Shown one piece after another: positions 27,334-35,183 of a DNA stretch of 64,000 bases; the first letter of the stretch is position 1; each line of letters starts with the position of its first letter. The stretch lies in the NCBI RefSeq assembly GCF_047302285.1, contig NZ_CP154845.1:4340001-4404000 (forward strand), read 5' to 3'. The position numbers were made by a program, and so were the translations under genes. This stretch comes from Robertmurraya sp047302285 (lineage in GTDB: Bacteria > Bacillota > Bacilli > Bacillales > Cytobacillaceae). The notes beneath the pieces were generated by a model. It was not told the origin of the DNA, did not search any database, and saw only the letters and a list, made by a program, of their open reading frames with translations.

Positions 27334-27451
27334 GAAAAAAATTCATCCTATTCAGATATTTTTTTTTCATTCTCTGGGTAGTTCTCAACCATTCAGTTCA
27401 TAATAAAGCTAATTCTCTTTTTTAAATATAAAAAGCAAAGGAGAGTTTGGG

Positions 27452-27601
27452 ATGGCAAAAGACAAAATTAAAAAACCATTTTATAAAAAATGGTGGTTTT
27501 GGTTGTTAGCTATCACAAACGAAAATGTTCAGTCTGATATGTATATTACCATTAGTGATGGTCAGTATATTAAGCTTCAGGATGTACAAATCCAAAAATA
27601 A
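27452..27601 (+). CDS. 49-residue peptide, probably a deletion remnant
   Basis: ATG at 27452 with AAGGAGAG before it, ending with TAA at 27601. The first half (KIKKPFYKKWWFWLLAI) looks like the start of a membrane-anchored lipoprotein or DUF4352-type protein; the second half (MYITISDGQYIKLQDVQIQK) looks like the end of a soluble domain. The usual membrane helix is only seven or eight residues long. A terminator follows. It is more likely an internally deleted relic than a functional peptide, although its expression signals are intact. Confidence 0.45.
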   Translation: MAKDKIKKPFYKKWWFWLLAITNENVQSDMYITISDGQYIKLQDVQIQK

Positions 27602-27604
27602 TGG

Positions 27605-27643
27605 AAAAGATGGTTCCCTAAGTATTTCAGGGCACCATCTTTT
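27605..27643. terminator. Bidirectional terminator before the chemoreceptor gene
   Basis: Stem AAAAGATGGTTCCCT / AGGGCACCATCTTTT (one mismatch) between the small plus-strand gene and the minus-strand chemoreceptor. Confidence 0.75.
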
Positions 27644-27649
27644 ATGTGA

Positions 27650-29431
27650 CTATATTTTAAACTTCGCGAGTTCATTATGAAGTGCTTCAGACATTTCACT
27701 TAACGACTTCGCTGATTCTGAAATTTCCTCCATTGATGCGAGCTGCTCCCTTGAAGCTGTCACAATCGTTTGTGCCCCTTCAGAACTTTGTGTTGCGATC
27801 GCTTGAACTTCTTGGACAGATGCTGACACTTCTTGAGAATTAGCAGACATCTGCTCCGAAATCGCAGATACTTCATGAATTTGTTCTGCTACCAATATTT
27901 CAGCTTCTAAAATCTTTTTGAATGCTACTCCCGCTTCATTCACATCCAGTGTTCCAGCTTGAACCTCATGTACGACGTTCATCATCGACTGAATTGACTG
28001 CTTTGTATCTTCTTGTGTCTTTTCAATCAGTTCTTTGATTTTTGCCGCTGAATTTTGTGATTGCTCAGCTAATTTCCTTACTTCATCTGCTACAACTGCG
28101 AAGCCTTTTCCATGCTCTCCCGCTCTTGCTGCCTCAATTGCTGCATTCAAGGCGAGTAAATTGGTTTGACTCGAAATTTCTGTGATCGCTGTGACAATAT
28201 CGCCAATTTGCTTTGATCGTTCGCCAAGTTGTTTAATGATGGAAGAAGTCGATTCCACTGTTCCAGAAATTCGTCCCATTTGCACGACCGCTCTTTCGAT
28301 CTTGGCATTTCCATCTTTCGCAATATCGGTAGATTGCTGTGACATTGCCGCCACTTCAGAAGAAGACTCAGCAATTCTTTGAACGCCAACACTTACCTCA
28401 TCCATAGCAAGAGCACTGTTGGTTGCTACTTCTGCTGAAACCTCAGCTCCTTTTGCCACCTCATTGATATTGTTCACGACATGCTCTGTAGCAGCTGTTG
28501 TTAATTCTGCGCTCGCTGATAATTCTTCCGATGAAGCAGCTACCTGCTCTGTTACATTTTGTACATTTTCAACTAATCCTTTTAAACTTGCTGACATGAG
28601 ATTAACAGAATTGCTCAACTGACCGATTTCATCTTTAGATTTGATTTGTAAATCTTCTCCTGTGAAATCTCCTTTAGCGATCTGATTCATTCTTTGAACG
28701 ACATGTTGAACAGGCTTCACAATATAATTGGCAAGGAATAGGGCAACAGCGATTCCAATAACAATGGCCGAAATGGAAAGAATAATAACGATACTATTCA
28801 CAGCAATCCCGCGATTAATTAGTTCCTGTCCACTTTGCTCAACCATTGCTTCTTTTTCGTTAACCCGCTGATCAAAGGAATCCATCAATTGTTGCCCAAT
28901 TGGCCCTACCTGATCGTTTACAATTTTTAATGCTAGATCTTTCTCTCCTCGATCATAAGCGGTGAAAACTCGTTCTTGAATGAGCATTCCCCAGTTTTTA
29001 CTAGCATAAAGGAGTTGATCAAGTTCTTTCGATTTATCCATTTGCAAAAGTTTTTCTTCAAGTTCTATGCTACTCGCTGTATATTCAGCAAAGAGCTCTT
29101 TATCACGCTCATCCCCGAATAGAAGAAAGCCTCTTAAGAGCGCCATTCTATTAGCTATATTGTAGCTCAGTTCAGATTCATATGTGAGGACCTGAACATC
29201 ATCTTGTACCGTTGTTTCGATTTGGCGATTGAGACTCGTCACATTAGTAAGAACACTTGCTCCTAAAATAATTAGCAGTAATAAAACCGCTCCATAACCG
29301 AGTAAGATTTTCTTTTTTAGCCCTTGCACTTTAAGTTTACTGAACGCCAGTTTTTTCAAAGAAATACTTTTTAAACGAAAGTTTTTCTTCTGTGAATTCT
29401 TCGATTTATATATTTTTTGATGCCACTTCAT
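27650..29431 (-). CDS. Methyl-accepting chemotaxis protein
   Basis: A 593-residue chemoreceptor. A basic 38-residue N-terminus is followed by membrane helix 1 (~39-62), a helical sensor region (about 150 residues, 4HB-like, with SYNIANRMALLRGFLLFGDE), membrane helix 2 (~208-235), a HAMP domain, and the signalling hairpin with the tip EISSQTNLLALNAAIEAARAGEHGKGFAVVADEVRKLAEQ. It relays ligand binding to CheA/CheW. It resembles the receptor at 29700-31385 in layout and in the sensor segment, so the two are paralogues. The ligand is unknown. Confidence 0.92.
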   Translation of the reverse strand: MKWHQKIYKSKNSQKKNFRLKSISLKKLAFSKLKVQGLKKKILLGYGAVLLLLIILGASVLTNVTSLNRQIETTVQDDVQVLTYESELSYNIANRMALLRGFLLFGDERDKELFAEYTASSIELEEKLLQMDKSKELDQLLYASKNWGMLIQERVFTAYDRGEKDLALKIVNDQVGPIGQQLMDSFDQRVNEKEAMVEQSGQELINRGIAVNSIVIILSISAIVIGIAVALFLANYIVKPVQHVVQRMNQIAKGDFTGEDLQIKSKDEIGQLSNSVNLMSASLKGLVENVQNVTEQVAASSEELSASAELTTAATEHVVNNINEVAKGAEVSAEVATNSALAMDEVSVGVQRIAESSSEVAAMSQQSTDIAKDGNAKIERAVVQMGRISGTVESTSSIIKQLGERSKQIGDIVTAITEISSQTNLLALNAAIEAARAGEHGKGFAVVADEVRKLAEQSQNSAAKIKELIEKTQEDTKQSIQSMMNVVHEVQAGTLDVNEAGVAFKKILEAEILVAEQIHEVSAISEQMSANSQEVSASVQEVQAIATQSSEGAQTIVTASREQLASMEEISESAKSLSEMSEALHNELAKFKI

Positions 29432-29637
29432 TTACTTGCCCCCTATAATTTTGATGCCTTTTCATTGACAAAATGTTTTGATATTTCATTGTAAAAAGTG
29501 AGAAATTATTACTATTTTCATATAAGAAAAATGATGTATAAATAGATTTTACTTTTTTAATAGTACTATTTCCATAAAAACATTTCGATTCTCTAAATTT
29601 CTGAAATATAATTATTTTCAAATAACCATTATAAATA
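29432..29637. other. AT-rich gap between the two chemoreceptor genes
   Basis: About 200 very AT-rich bases before the next terminator. It should contain the promoter of the 593-residue receptor; no clear boxes and no gene were found. Confidence 0.35.
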
Positions 29638-29674
29638 TAAAAAAACCTTTCTGTACACACAGAAAGGTTTTTTT
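29638..29674 (-). terminator. Terminator after the upstream chemoreceptor gene
   Basis: Fourteen-base perfect stem AAAAACCTTTCTGT / ACAGAAAGGTTTTT with a four-base loop. The first flank gives a T run on the minus strand, downstream of the 561-residue receptor. Confidence 0.8.
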
Positions 29675-29699
29675 TACGATTTTTCAATCGTAATGTATA

Positions 29700-31385
29700 T
29701 TAGTCTTTAACTTTAAATTGCTGCACAAGTTCATTTAATCTTGTTGCATTCTCTTCAAGTGATTTTGCACTATTAGATACTTCTTCCATTGCACTACTTG
29801 ATTGCTGTGAAGTCGCCGATATTTGTTCGAGGCCAGCTGCACTTTCTTCAGAAACAGATGCAATGTTTTCTATCGAGTTATTAATAGATTGAGAATCATC
29901 AAGAATACTATAAAGTGATGAAGCCATTGATTCGATACTTGTTTCCACTTCTTCAATACTTTCTTGAATCCTCACAAAAGTACTTCCGGTATTAGAGATT
30001 TGAGAAGTTCCTTCTTGAACTAGCTCATAGCCATTATCTAATGACTCTACCACTTGCTTGGATTCATTTTGAATATCCGTAACAATTGATGTGATGTCTG
30101 AAACAGAGTTACTAACTTGCTCAGCAAGCTTTCGCACTTCATCCGCCACTACAGCAAAGCCCTTTCCTTGCTCCCCAGCGCGAGCCGCTTCAATCGCTGC
30201 ATTCAGTGCCAACAGGTTTGTCTGATCAGCAATTTCACGAATAACGTTGACCAATTGAGTAATTTCATTTGTTTTACTATCTAATCCCTTTACCATAGAA
30301 TTAGACTTCTTCATACTCTCATTAATGACCGTCATTTTTTGAATGGACTCATCCATCGCTTGACTACCCTCATTTGTTAAATGAACCATTGCACCAGCCT
30401 GTTCTTTTGCCCCTTCCCCTGCAACAACTACTTGCATAATTTCTTGAGCAAAATGATTCATTTTCTCATTTAAGATAGTAGACGAACTGGCTTGTTCTTC
30501 CGCACCCCTAGACAATTCCTCCATTGAAGTGGCAATTTGCTGACTGCCTATCTTTACCTCATCTGCATATTGGGTAAGCTCTTCACCTTGACTGGTTACA
30601 TCCTCGGAAACATCTCTAATTTGAATGATCATGTTTCTAACATTTTCATTCATGGTATTGACAGAGAGAATAAGTTGACCAATTTCATCCTTTAATTTCG
30701 TCTTTATTGGTTCTGAAGAAAGCTCTCCTTTTGCAATATTGTTCATTCTTTTTACAATTTGTTTGATCGGCCTTGCTATAACCTCTGATGTATAGACCGC
30801 AATCCCCAAACCAATGACAACGATAGCAATAGAGACAATAATACCGATGAACTGAATATTCTCTCCGAATGTCACAACACTACTACCATTATTCATTGCA
30901 CTTTCTTCCTGTTTTTTGGCGAGCGTTTGATAACGAGAGATAAGGTTTACAGCAATCGGTTGTGACTTTGTTGCTAAAATTCTTTCGGCCTCATCTTTCA
31001 GTCCCTTATCGTATGCGGCAAACACCTCATCTTGAATTACTAGGTTCCACTCATCAGTCATCTCTAATAATTCAATAATCTCTGCAGATGGATCATTTTC
31101 TAGAAGGTCTTTTTGAATATCTTGACTCTGTATGTAGTAATCGGAGTAATCCCTTCTATAGCCATCCTCGTTATAAAGCATCATACCTCTTAGTAGAGAA
31201 ACCCTGTGAGCGATATTATAAGATAACTCTTCACTTGCGATTAATGTTGGCAAATCGTTCGAAATCGTTTCCTTCGTTTTGTTATTCATCATGGAAAGTG
31301 CAAAATAATTAAAAACAGCCAATCCTGAACAAAGCAAAATAACAGCGAAAAAACTTAATGTTAGTCTCATTCGAATGCTCTTCAT
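29700..31385 (-). CDS. Methyl-accepting chemotaxis protein
   Basis: A 561-residue chemoreceptor with membrane helix 1 (~9-30), a 4HB-like sensor (~31-175, with SYNIAHRVSLLRGMMLYNEDGY), membrane helix 2 (~178-202), HAMP, and the signalling tip EIADQTNLLALNAAIEAARAGEQGKGFAVVADEVRKLAEQ. It shares the SYNIA(H/N)R-LLRG sensor motif with the neighbouring receptor. A sigma-A-type promoter with a palindrome in its spacer lies upstream (31547-31576). Confidence 0.92.
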   Translation of the reverse strand: MKSIRMRLTLSFFAVILLCSGLAVFNYFALSMMNNKTKETISNDLPTLIASEELSYNIAHRVSLLRGMMLYNEDGYRRDYSDYYIQSQDIQKDLLENDPSAEIIELLEMTDEWNLVIQDEVFAAYDKGLKDEAERILATKSQPIAVNLISRYQTLAKKQEESAMNNGSSVVTFGENIQFIGIIVSIAIVVIGLGIAVYTSEVIARPIKQIVKRMNNIAKGELSSEPIKTKLKDEIGQLILSVNTMNENVRNMIIQIRDVSEDVTSQGEELTQYADEVKIGSQQIATSMEELSRGAEEQASSSTILNEKMNHFAQEIMQVVVAGEGAKEQAGAMVHLTNEGSQAMDESIQKMTVINESMKKSNSMVKGLDSKTNEITQLVNVIREIADQTNLLALNAAIEAARAGEQGKGFAVVADEVRKLAEQVSNSVSDITSIVTDIQNESKQVVESLDNGYELVQEGTSQISNTGSTFVRIQESIEEVETSIESMASSLYSILDDSQSINNSIENIASVSEESAAGLEQISATSQQSSSAMEEVSNSAKSLEENATRLNELVQQFKVKD

Positions 31386-31546
31386 GCTTGTAAGCGCCTT
31401 CTTTCTCTAGTTCGTAAATTGTATTACGGAGTACAAAGGATGAATCTCAATTTCAGCCCCGTTAGTAGTTCTAAAATACTAGATATCTTTAATTGACTTA
31501 AATATGCTCGTATCAGTCAGTTTTCGACATGCTCCTCTTAAATACC

Positions 31547-31576
31547 ATCATATCTGTAATCTTGTATACAAGTCAA
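31547..31576 (-). promoter_or_regulatory. Chemoreceptor promoter with CTTGTATACAAG palindrome
   Basis: Minus strand TTGACT (31576-31571), an 18-base spacer, and TATGAT (31552-31547). The spacer holds the perfect palindrome CTTGTATACAAG (31561-31572), which resembles GntR-family operators. Plus-strand TATAAT at 31590-31595 lies close by, so the palindrome could affect both directions. Confidence 0.5.
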
Positions 31577-31709
31577 TCCATCACTTGACTATAATACCAT
31601 AAGGAGAATGAAAAATTCACCAATTTTTCATTTTTATTACCAATTCTGGTTAATCTCCTTCACTTCGGTAAAAATAATGATTGATAATCAAATAGACAGG
31701 AGGACTTTG

Positions 31710-31925
31710 ATGGATTTTAAACAATTAGAACAGTTAGGCGAAGAATTAAGAGGAATAGGACATACACGAAGACAATTAGTAGAAAAAATTTATCAAGAGG
31801 TCAAGGATGGTGACCAAAATCAATCAAAGGAGCTATATGAGGAGTTAAGCACCGTATCTGATCAAGCGATCGGGATTATTCAACGTCAGAAAGAAATCTT
31901 TGATGAGGAAGTTCGAGGGATGTAG
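31710..31925 (+). CDS. Small helical protein of unknown function
   Basis: Start placed at the ATG at 31710 because AGGAGG lies six bases before it; an upstream in-frame ATG (31608) is too close to its own AAGGAG. The 71-residue product is charged and probably all helical (ELRGIGHTRRQLVEKIYQEV...TVSDQAIGIIQRQKEIFDEEV). It is a single gene opposite the chemoreceptor. The family was not identified. Confidence 0.6.
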   Translation: MDFKQLEQLGEELRGIGHTRRQLVEKIYQEVKDGDQNQSKELYEELSTVSDQAIGIIQRQKEIFDEEVRGM

Positions 31926-31939
31926 TTTGTGATAGATAA

Positions 31940-31968
31940 AAGGATGCCCCAAATTTTAGGAGCATCCT
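31940..31968. terminator. Weak terminator-like hairpin
   Basis: AGGATGC / GCATCCT stem with a 14-base loop between converging genes. No proper T run follows, so activity is uncertain. Confidence 0.35.
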
Positions 31969-31982
31969 CAGCCAGTCTGTAT

Positions 31983-32591
31983 TCAAAACACCGGTTCCGC
32001 ATACACAATATATCGTTCAGGGGCATTTCCGACAAAATGAAATGGATAACAGGTCGTTAACGTGAGCACTTCATTTGGTGCCGTTGTACGAATGACCGTC
32101 CGATCATCTGCATCGACAATGTCTGTACTTTTTACCTCATACGTAAATGTACCATTGTGCATCACAATCATAATCTGATCGCCGACAACAAGATCACCCA
32201 AATTTTGAAATACGGTATCACGATGACCAGATAAGACAATTTGATCGTTTTGAGCCGGGAAAGCCGTACCAAGAAAATGCCCCACCCCTTGTTCAAGTTC
32301 CTCATCCCCTGTACCCTCTATGAGCGGTAGCTCTGCTTTGATCTTGGGAATTTGTAAGAGACCAAATATGTCCCCTTCTTTTATCTCTTTAGGAAACACT
32401 TTTGTCGGAATCACTTTCTCTTGCCCTGCGCCGGATAGAGTTTTCGATTTCGCTATATCAAGAGCTTTCGCTTGGGCCGTCTTACTATGTACGATTTGCC
32501 ACGAGCCGTAACCAATCAACATGACACCTGCTAGTAAAAGGACAATCACAACAAGCCTGGATTTTTTTTTCATCGCAAACATCACATTCAA
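31983..32591 (-). CDS. Class D sortase
   Basis: A 202-residue transpeptidase that anchors surface proteins to peptidoglycan. A single membrane helix (~12-33) is followed by the sortase barrel with His123 (LSGHRDT), Cys181 in TLTTCYPF and Arg193 (APERYIVY). Size and TLTTCYPF motif fit class D. The LRR surface protein encoded just upstream carries an LPDTA signal, and class D sortases favour LPxTA, so the pair is dedicated. The two genes are 72 bases apart on the same strand. Confidence 0.9.
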   Translation of the reverse strand: MNVMFAMKKKSRLVVIVLLLAGVMLIGYGSWQIVHSKTAQAKALDIAKSKTLSGAGQEKVIPTKVFPKEIKEGDIFGLLQIPKIKAELPLIEGTGDEELEQGVGHFLGTAFPAQNDQIVLSGHRDTVFQNLGDLVVGDQIMIVMHNGTFTYEVKSTDIVDADDRTVIRTTAPNEVLTLTTCYPFHFVGNAPERYIVYAEPVF

Positions 32592-32663
32592 CTCCTTTTA
32601 AAACCATACTTATCTCAAACAAATGAACCCTCTCCTACGATCATCGGAGAGGAATCATAGATG

Positions 32664-34412
32664 TTATACTCTTTCTTTTCTCATTTGATAAAAAAGGATA
32701 CCTGCAGCTAACAATAAGAGCAGTCCTCCAAAGATGAGGAAGTTCATTGTATTTGTTGCAGTATCTGGAAGTCTTGGTCCTAACTCTTGTTCAGGTGATG
32801 TTTCAGATGATTTTTCAGACTCATCATTTCCAGAAGTTACCGGCTCAGAAGAAACCTCTTCTTCAAAAACGGTATACGTACTAAAGTGAGTTGTTTCTGC
32901 TGTCACGACACCATTTGCAAACGTTCCACCTATTTTCTCCCATTCCTTTGTAGTCGGGTTGTAATACCATACTTTAGCATCTTTAACCCCTGCTTTATCT
33001 ACTTGGAATGTAAGAGTTACTGGAACTGCAAACTGCGAAATATTTCCTGATGCTGTTTCAATTGTGAAGTCATACGTAGCTCCAACGGCACCGTCAGCTT
33101 TTTCCAATCTTTCAACGACAAGGTTTACGTCTTCTCCATTCCCTAAAACACTTGCTGGGATTTGAACAGAAACATCTGCTCTTGCCACTTCAACCTTAAT
33201 ATTATTATCTTGAAGCATTTGAATTTGATCTTTTGTTAATGCTACATGGACTTGCTTATCATTCAAATCTTTTACATCAATAACCAATTGTCCATTGAAT
33301 CCAGCTGCACGAATATTTTCATTCGAAATCGTTGCTTTGTTTCCACTCACCACTGGCTTCACAACCGTTGTTTTTGGTCCTTCGGCTTTCACTTTAAGTG
33401 TAGCAGTTTCTGGTCCACCATACTGTCCGTAGTTGAAACCAAACTCTACGCTCACTTCATACTCTTTCCCTTTTGTTAAATTGGTAAAAGTATATTCTCT
33501 TACCGTTTTGTCTTCAATTACTTTCACTTGTTTCCCATCTAATGATACGGTAAATCCCATGTCGGCCATTTGCGTCGTATTTTCTAAGATGGACCATTCT
33601 ATTGTAATCGAGTTATCAGTAACATTTTTTGTTCTCAATTTGAAAACGTCCTCAGGGTTAAGCACGACATTCACGCCATTTTTCAATAACTTTTGAATGC
33701 CTTCATAGGCAGAAGACCCTTTGCTAAGAATAAATGGGTTTCCTAATAATGACAAAGTTTCTATAGCTGGTAAATCAAAGAGTGGGTTGATAGTAGTAAT
33801 TTGGTTGTTATCAAGAGATAGAATAGATACATTTGGTAATTTTGAGATATCGGAAATATTGTTCCCAGACACATCTAACCAAGTCAAATTTGTTAATCCC
33901 TTTAATGGTGAGATATCCGTAATGCTGTTATCTCTCAAAGTTAACATCGTTACATTTTTCAAATTAGCGTATGGTGTAACATCCTTTATCCCAAATCCAC
34001 TTAAGTCTATGCTAGTTAAGTTTGTCAGCTTCGCAAAAGTTTCTATGATATTCGGATTCTTTGTTTCACCGATATTATTTAGACTGATAGACTGCAATTT
34101 CGTAAGCTCGCTAATCGGAGTAAAATCCGTGATCGCACTTTGATAAATCATAAGAGATGTCAAATTCTTCGCATTCTGTAAACCTTCAAGGCTTGTTATT
34201 TTATTTCCATAAATGCTTAAGTATTCTAGACTTTCAAGATCTGATTGCGTAATACTCTCTGGATAACCTAGAGCTTCAAAAATCGCATTTTCTAAGTTTT
34301 CATCTTCAAATACAACGATTTCATCCTCTGCTGCCTTCGTTGATTGAGCAAAGCCTAATTGTAAAGCTAATCCTAAAATAAGGACAAGTATAAACCCCTT
34401 AGTTTTCTTCAT
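32664..34412 (-). CDS. LRR surface protein with LPDTA sorting signal
   Basis: A 582-residue secreted protein. The signal peptide covers ~1-28 (FILVLILGLALQLGFAQS). Internalin-like leucine-rich repeats of about 22 residues follow (~60-225; repeats such as LTNLTWLDVSGNNISDISKL), then a fibronectin-III-like domain (~265-345), a further Ig-like region with FEEEVS at its end, a Ser/Glu-rich linker, LPDTA at 548-552, a hydrophobic helix and the tail RKERV. Internalin-type LRRs bind proteins or glycans; the partner here is unknown. It is the likely substrate of the neighbouring sortase. Confidence 0.9.
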   Translation of the reverse strand: MKKTKGFILVLILGLALQLGFAQSTKAAEDEIVVFEDENLENAIFEALGYPESITQSDLESLEYLSIYGNKITSLEGLQNAKNLTSLMIYQSAITDFTPISELTKLQSISLNNIGETKNPNIIETFAKLTNLTSIDLSGFGIKDVTPYANLKNVTMLTLRDNSITDISPLKGLTNLTWLDVSGNNISDISKLPNVSILSLDNNQITTINPLFDLPAIETLSLLGNPFILSKGSSAYEGIQKLLKNGVNVVLNPEDVFKLRTKNVTDNSITIEWSILENTTQMADMGFTVSLDGKQVKVIEDKTVREYTFTNLTKGKEYEVSVEFGFNYGQYGGPETATLKVKAEGPKTTVVKPVVSGNKATISNENIRAAGFNGQLVIDVKDLNDKQVHVALTKDQIQMLQDNNIKVEVARADVSVQIPASVLGNGEDVNLVVERLEKADGAVGATYDFTIETASGNISQFAVPVTLTFQVDKAGVKDAKVWYYNPTTKEWEKIGGTFANGVVTAETTHFSTYTVFEEEVSSEPVTSGNDESEKSSETSPEQELGPRLPDTATNTMNFLIFGGLLLLLAAGILFYQMRKERV

Positions 34413-34591
34413 TTTGTTCCCCTCTTTCCATTTTCATCTACATTTTTTTACAAAAAAACCTGTAGAATGTTGTCAAAATTACTGTCTCCATAGGGGAAAT
34501 TATATAGACTAATAGGACAAAGGTTATGTAACTAAAGTAATGGTTTGCGTAATTTTACAAAAAAAATTGAGTTCCTAGCGATCTCCATGAC

Positions 34592-35176
34592 TTAAATTAG
34601 CTTATACTGTTTGGCCATAACGATGGCTTGTACTCGATTTTTCACTTGTAGTTTTCCAAAGATGTTGACGAGATGGTTTTTCACTGTTCCTTCAGTCACA
34701 TCAAATGTTTTAGCAATTTGTTTGTTGGTCAGGCCCTGTCCGATCAGTTCCATAATTTCCTCTTCTCGATTCGTTAGTGGCTCAATAAGCGGAGGAAGTG
34801 GCTCTACTTTTTCGATTTGCTCCTCAACTAAGGCGCGTCTTACTGTTTCTTCGATTCTTTTTTGAGAAATCGGTTTAATCATATAATCATAGGCATAAAC
34901 GTCAAAAGCGGATAGTGCGTATTCTTTATGAGAGGTCACAAAAACGAGTTTTATTTGGGGATGAATTTCCCTTAACCGTTTGGCAAAATCAAGGCCACTT
35001 TCTTTTGGCATGCTAATATCCACAAAAACGATATCCACTTCCTCATTTTGCAGAAATGAAAAAGCCGTTTCCGTATCCTGAAAAGCTCCCACAATCTCAA
35101 CCTCACCAATTTTGGATAACATTCGTTTCATTATAATATGCATTGCTTTTTCATCATCAATCATCATTACCTTCAT
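34592..35176 (-). CDS. Response regulator, LuxR-type output
   Basis: A 194-residue regulator with a receiver domain (phospho-acceptor Asp53 in IVFVDISMP, acidic pocket DDE at 7-9, Lys in YMIKPIS) and a C-terminal LuxR/GerE helix-turn-helix (LTNREEEIMELIGQGLTNKQ...). It starts seven bases after the kinase gene and forms a two-component system with it. The LRR and sortase genes follow on the same strand and are possible targets. Confidence 0.9.
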   Translation of the reverse strand: MKVMMIDDEKAMHIIMKRMLSKIGEVEIVGAFQDTETAFSFLQNEEVDIVFVDISMPKESGLDFAKRLREIHPQIKLVFVTSHKEYALSAFDVYAYDYMIKPISQKRIEETVRRALVEEQIEKVEPLPPLIEPLTNREEEIMELIGQGLTNKQIAKTFDVTEGTVKNHLVNIFGKLQVKNRVQAIVMAKQYKLI

Positions 35177-35183
35177 CCCATGT

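Noticed and set aside
29406..29687. 93-residue minus-strand frame between the chemoreceptors
   Set aside because: It runs through a terminator and very AT-rich DNA and overlaps the receptor start; composition is not protein-like.
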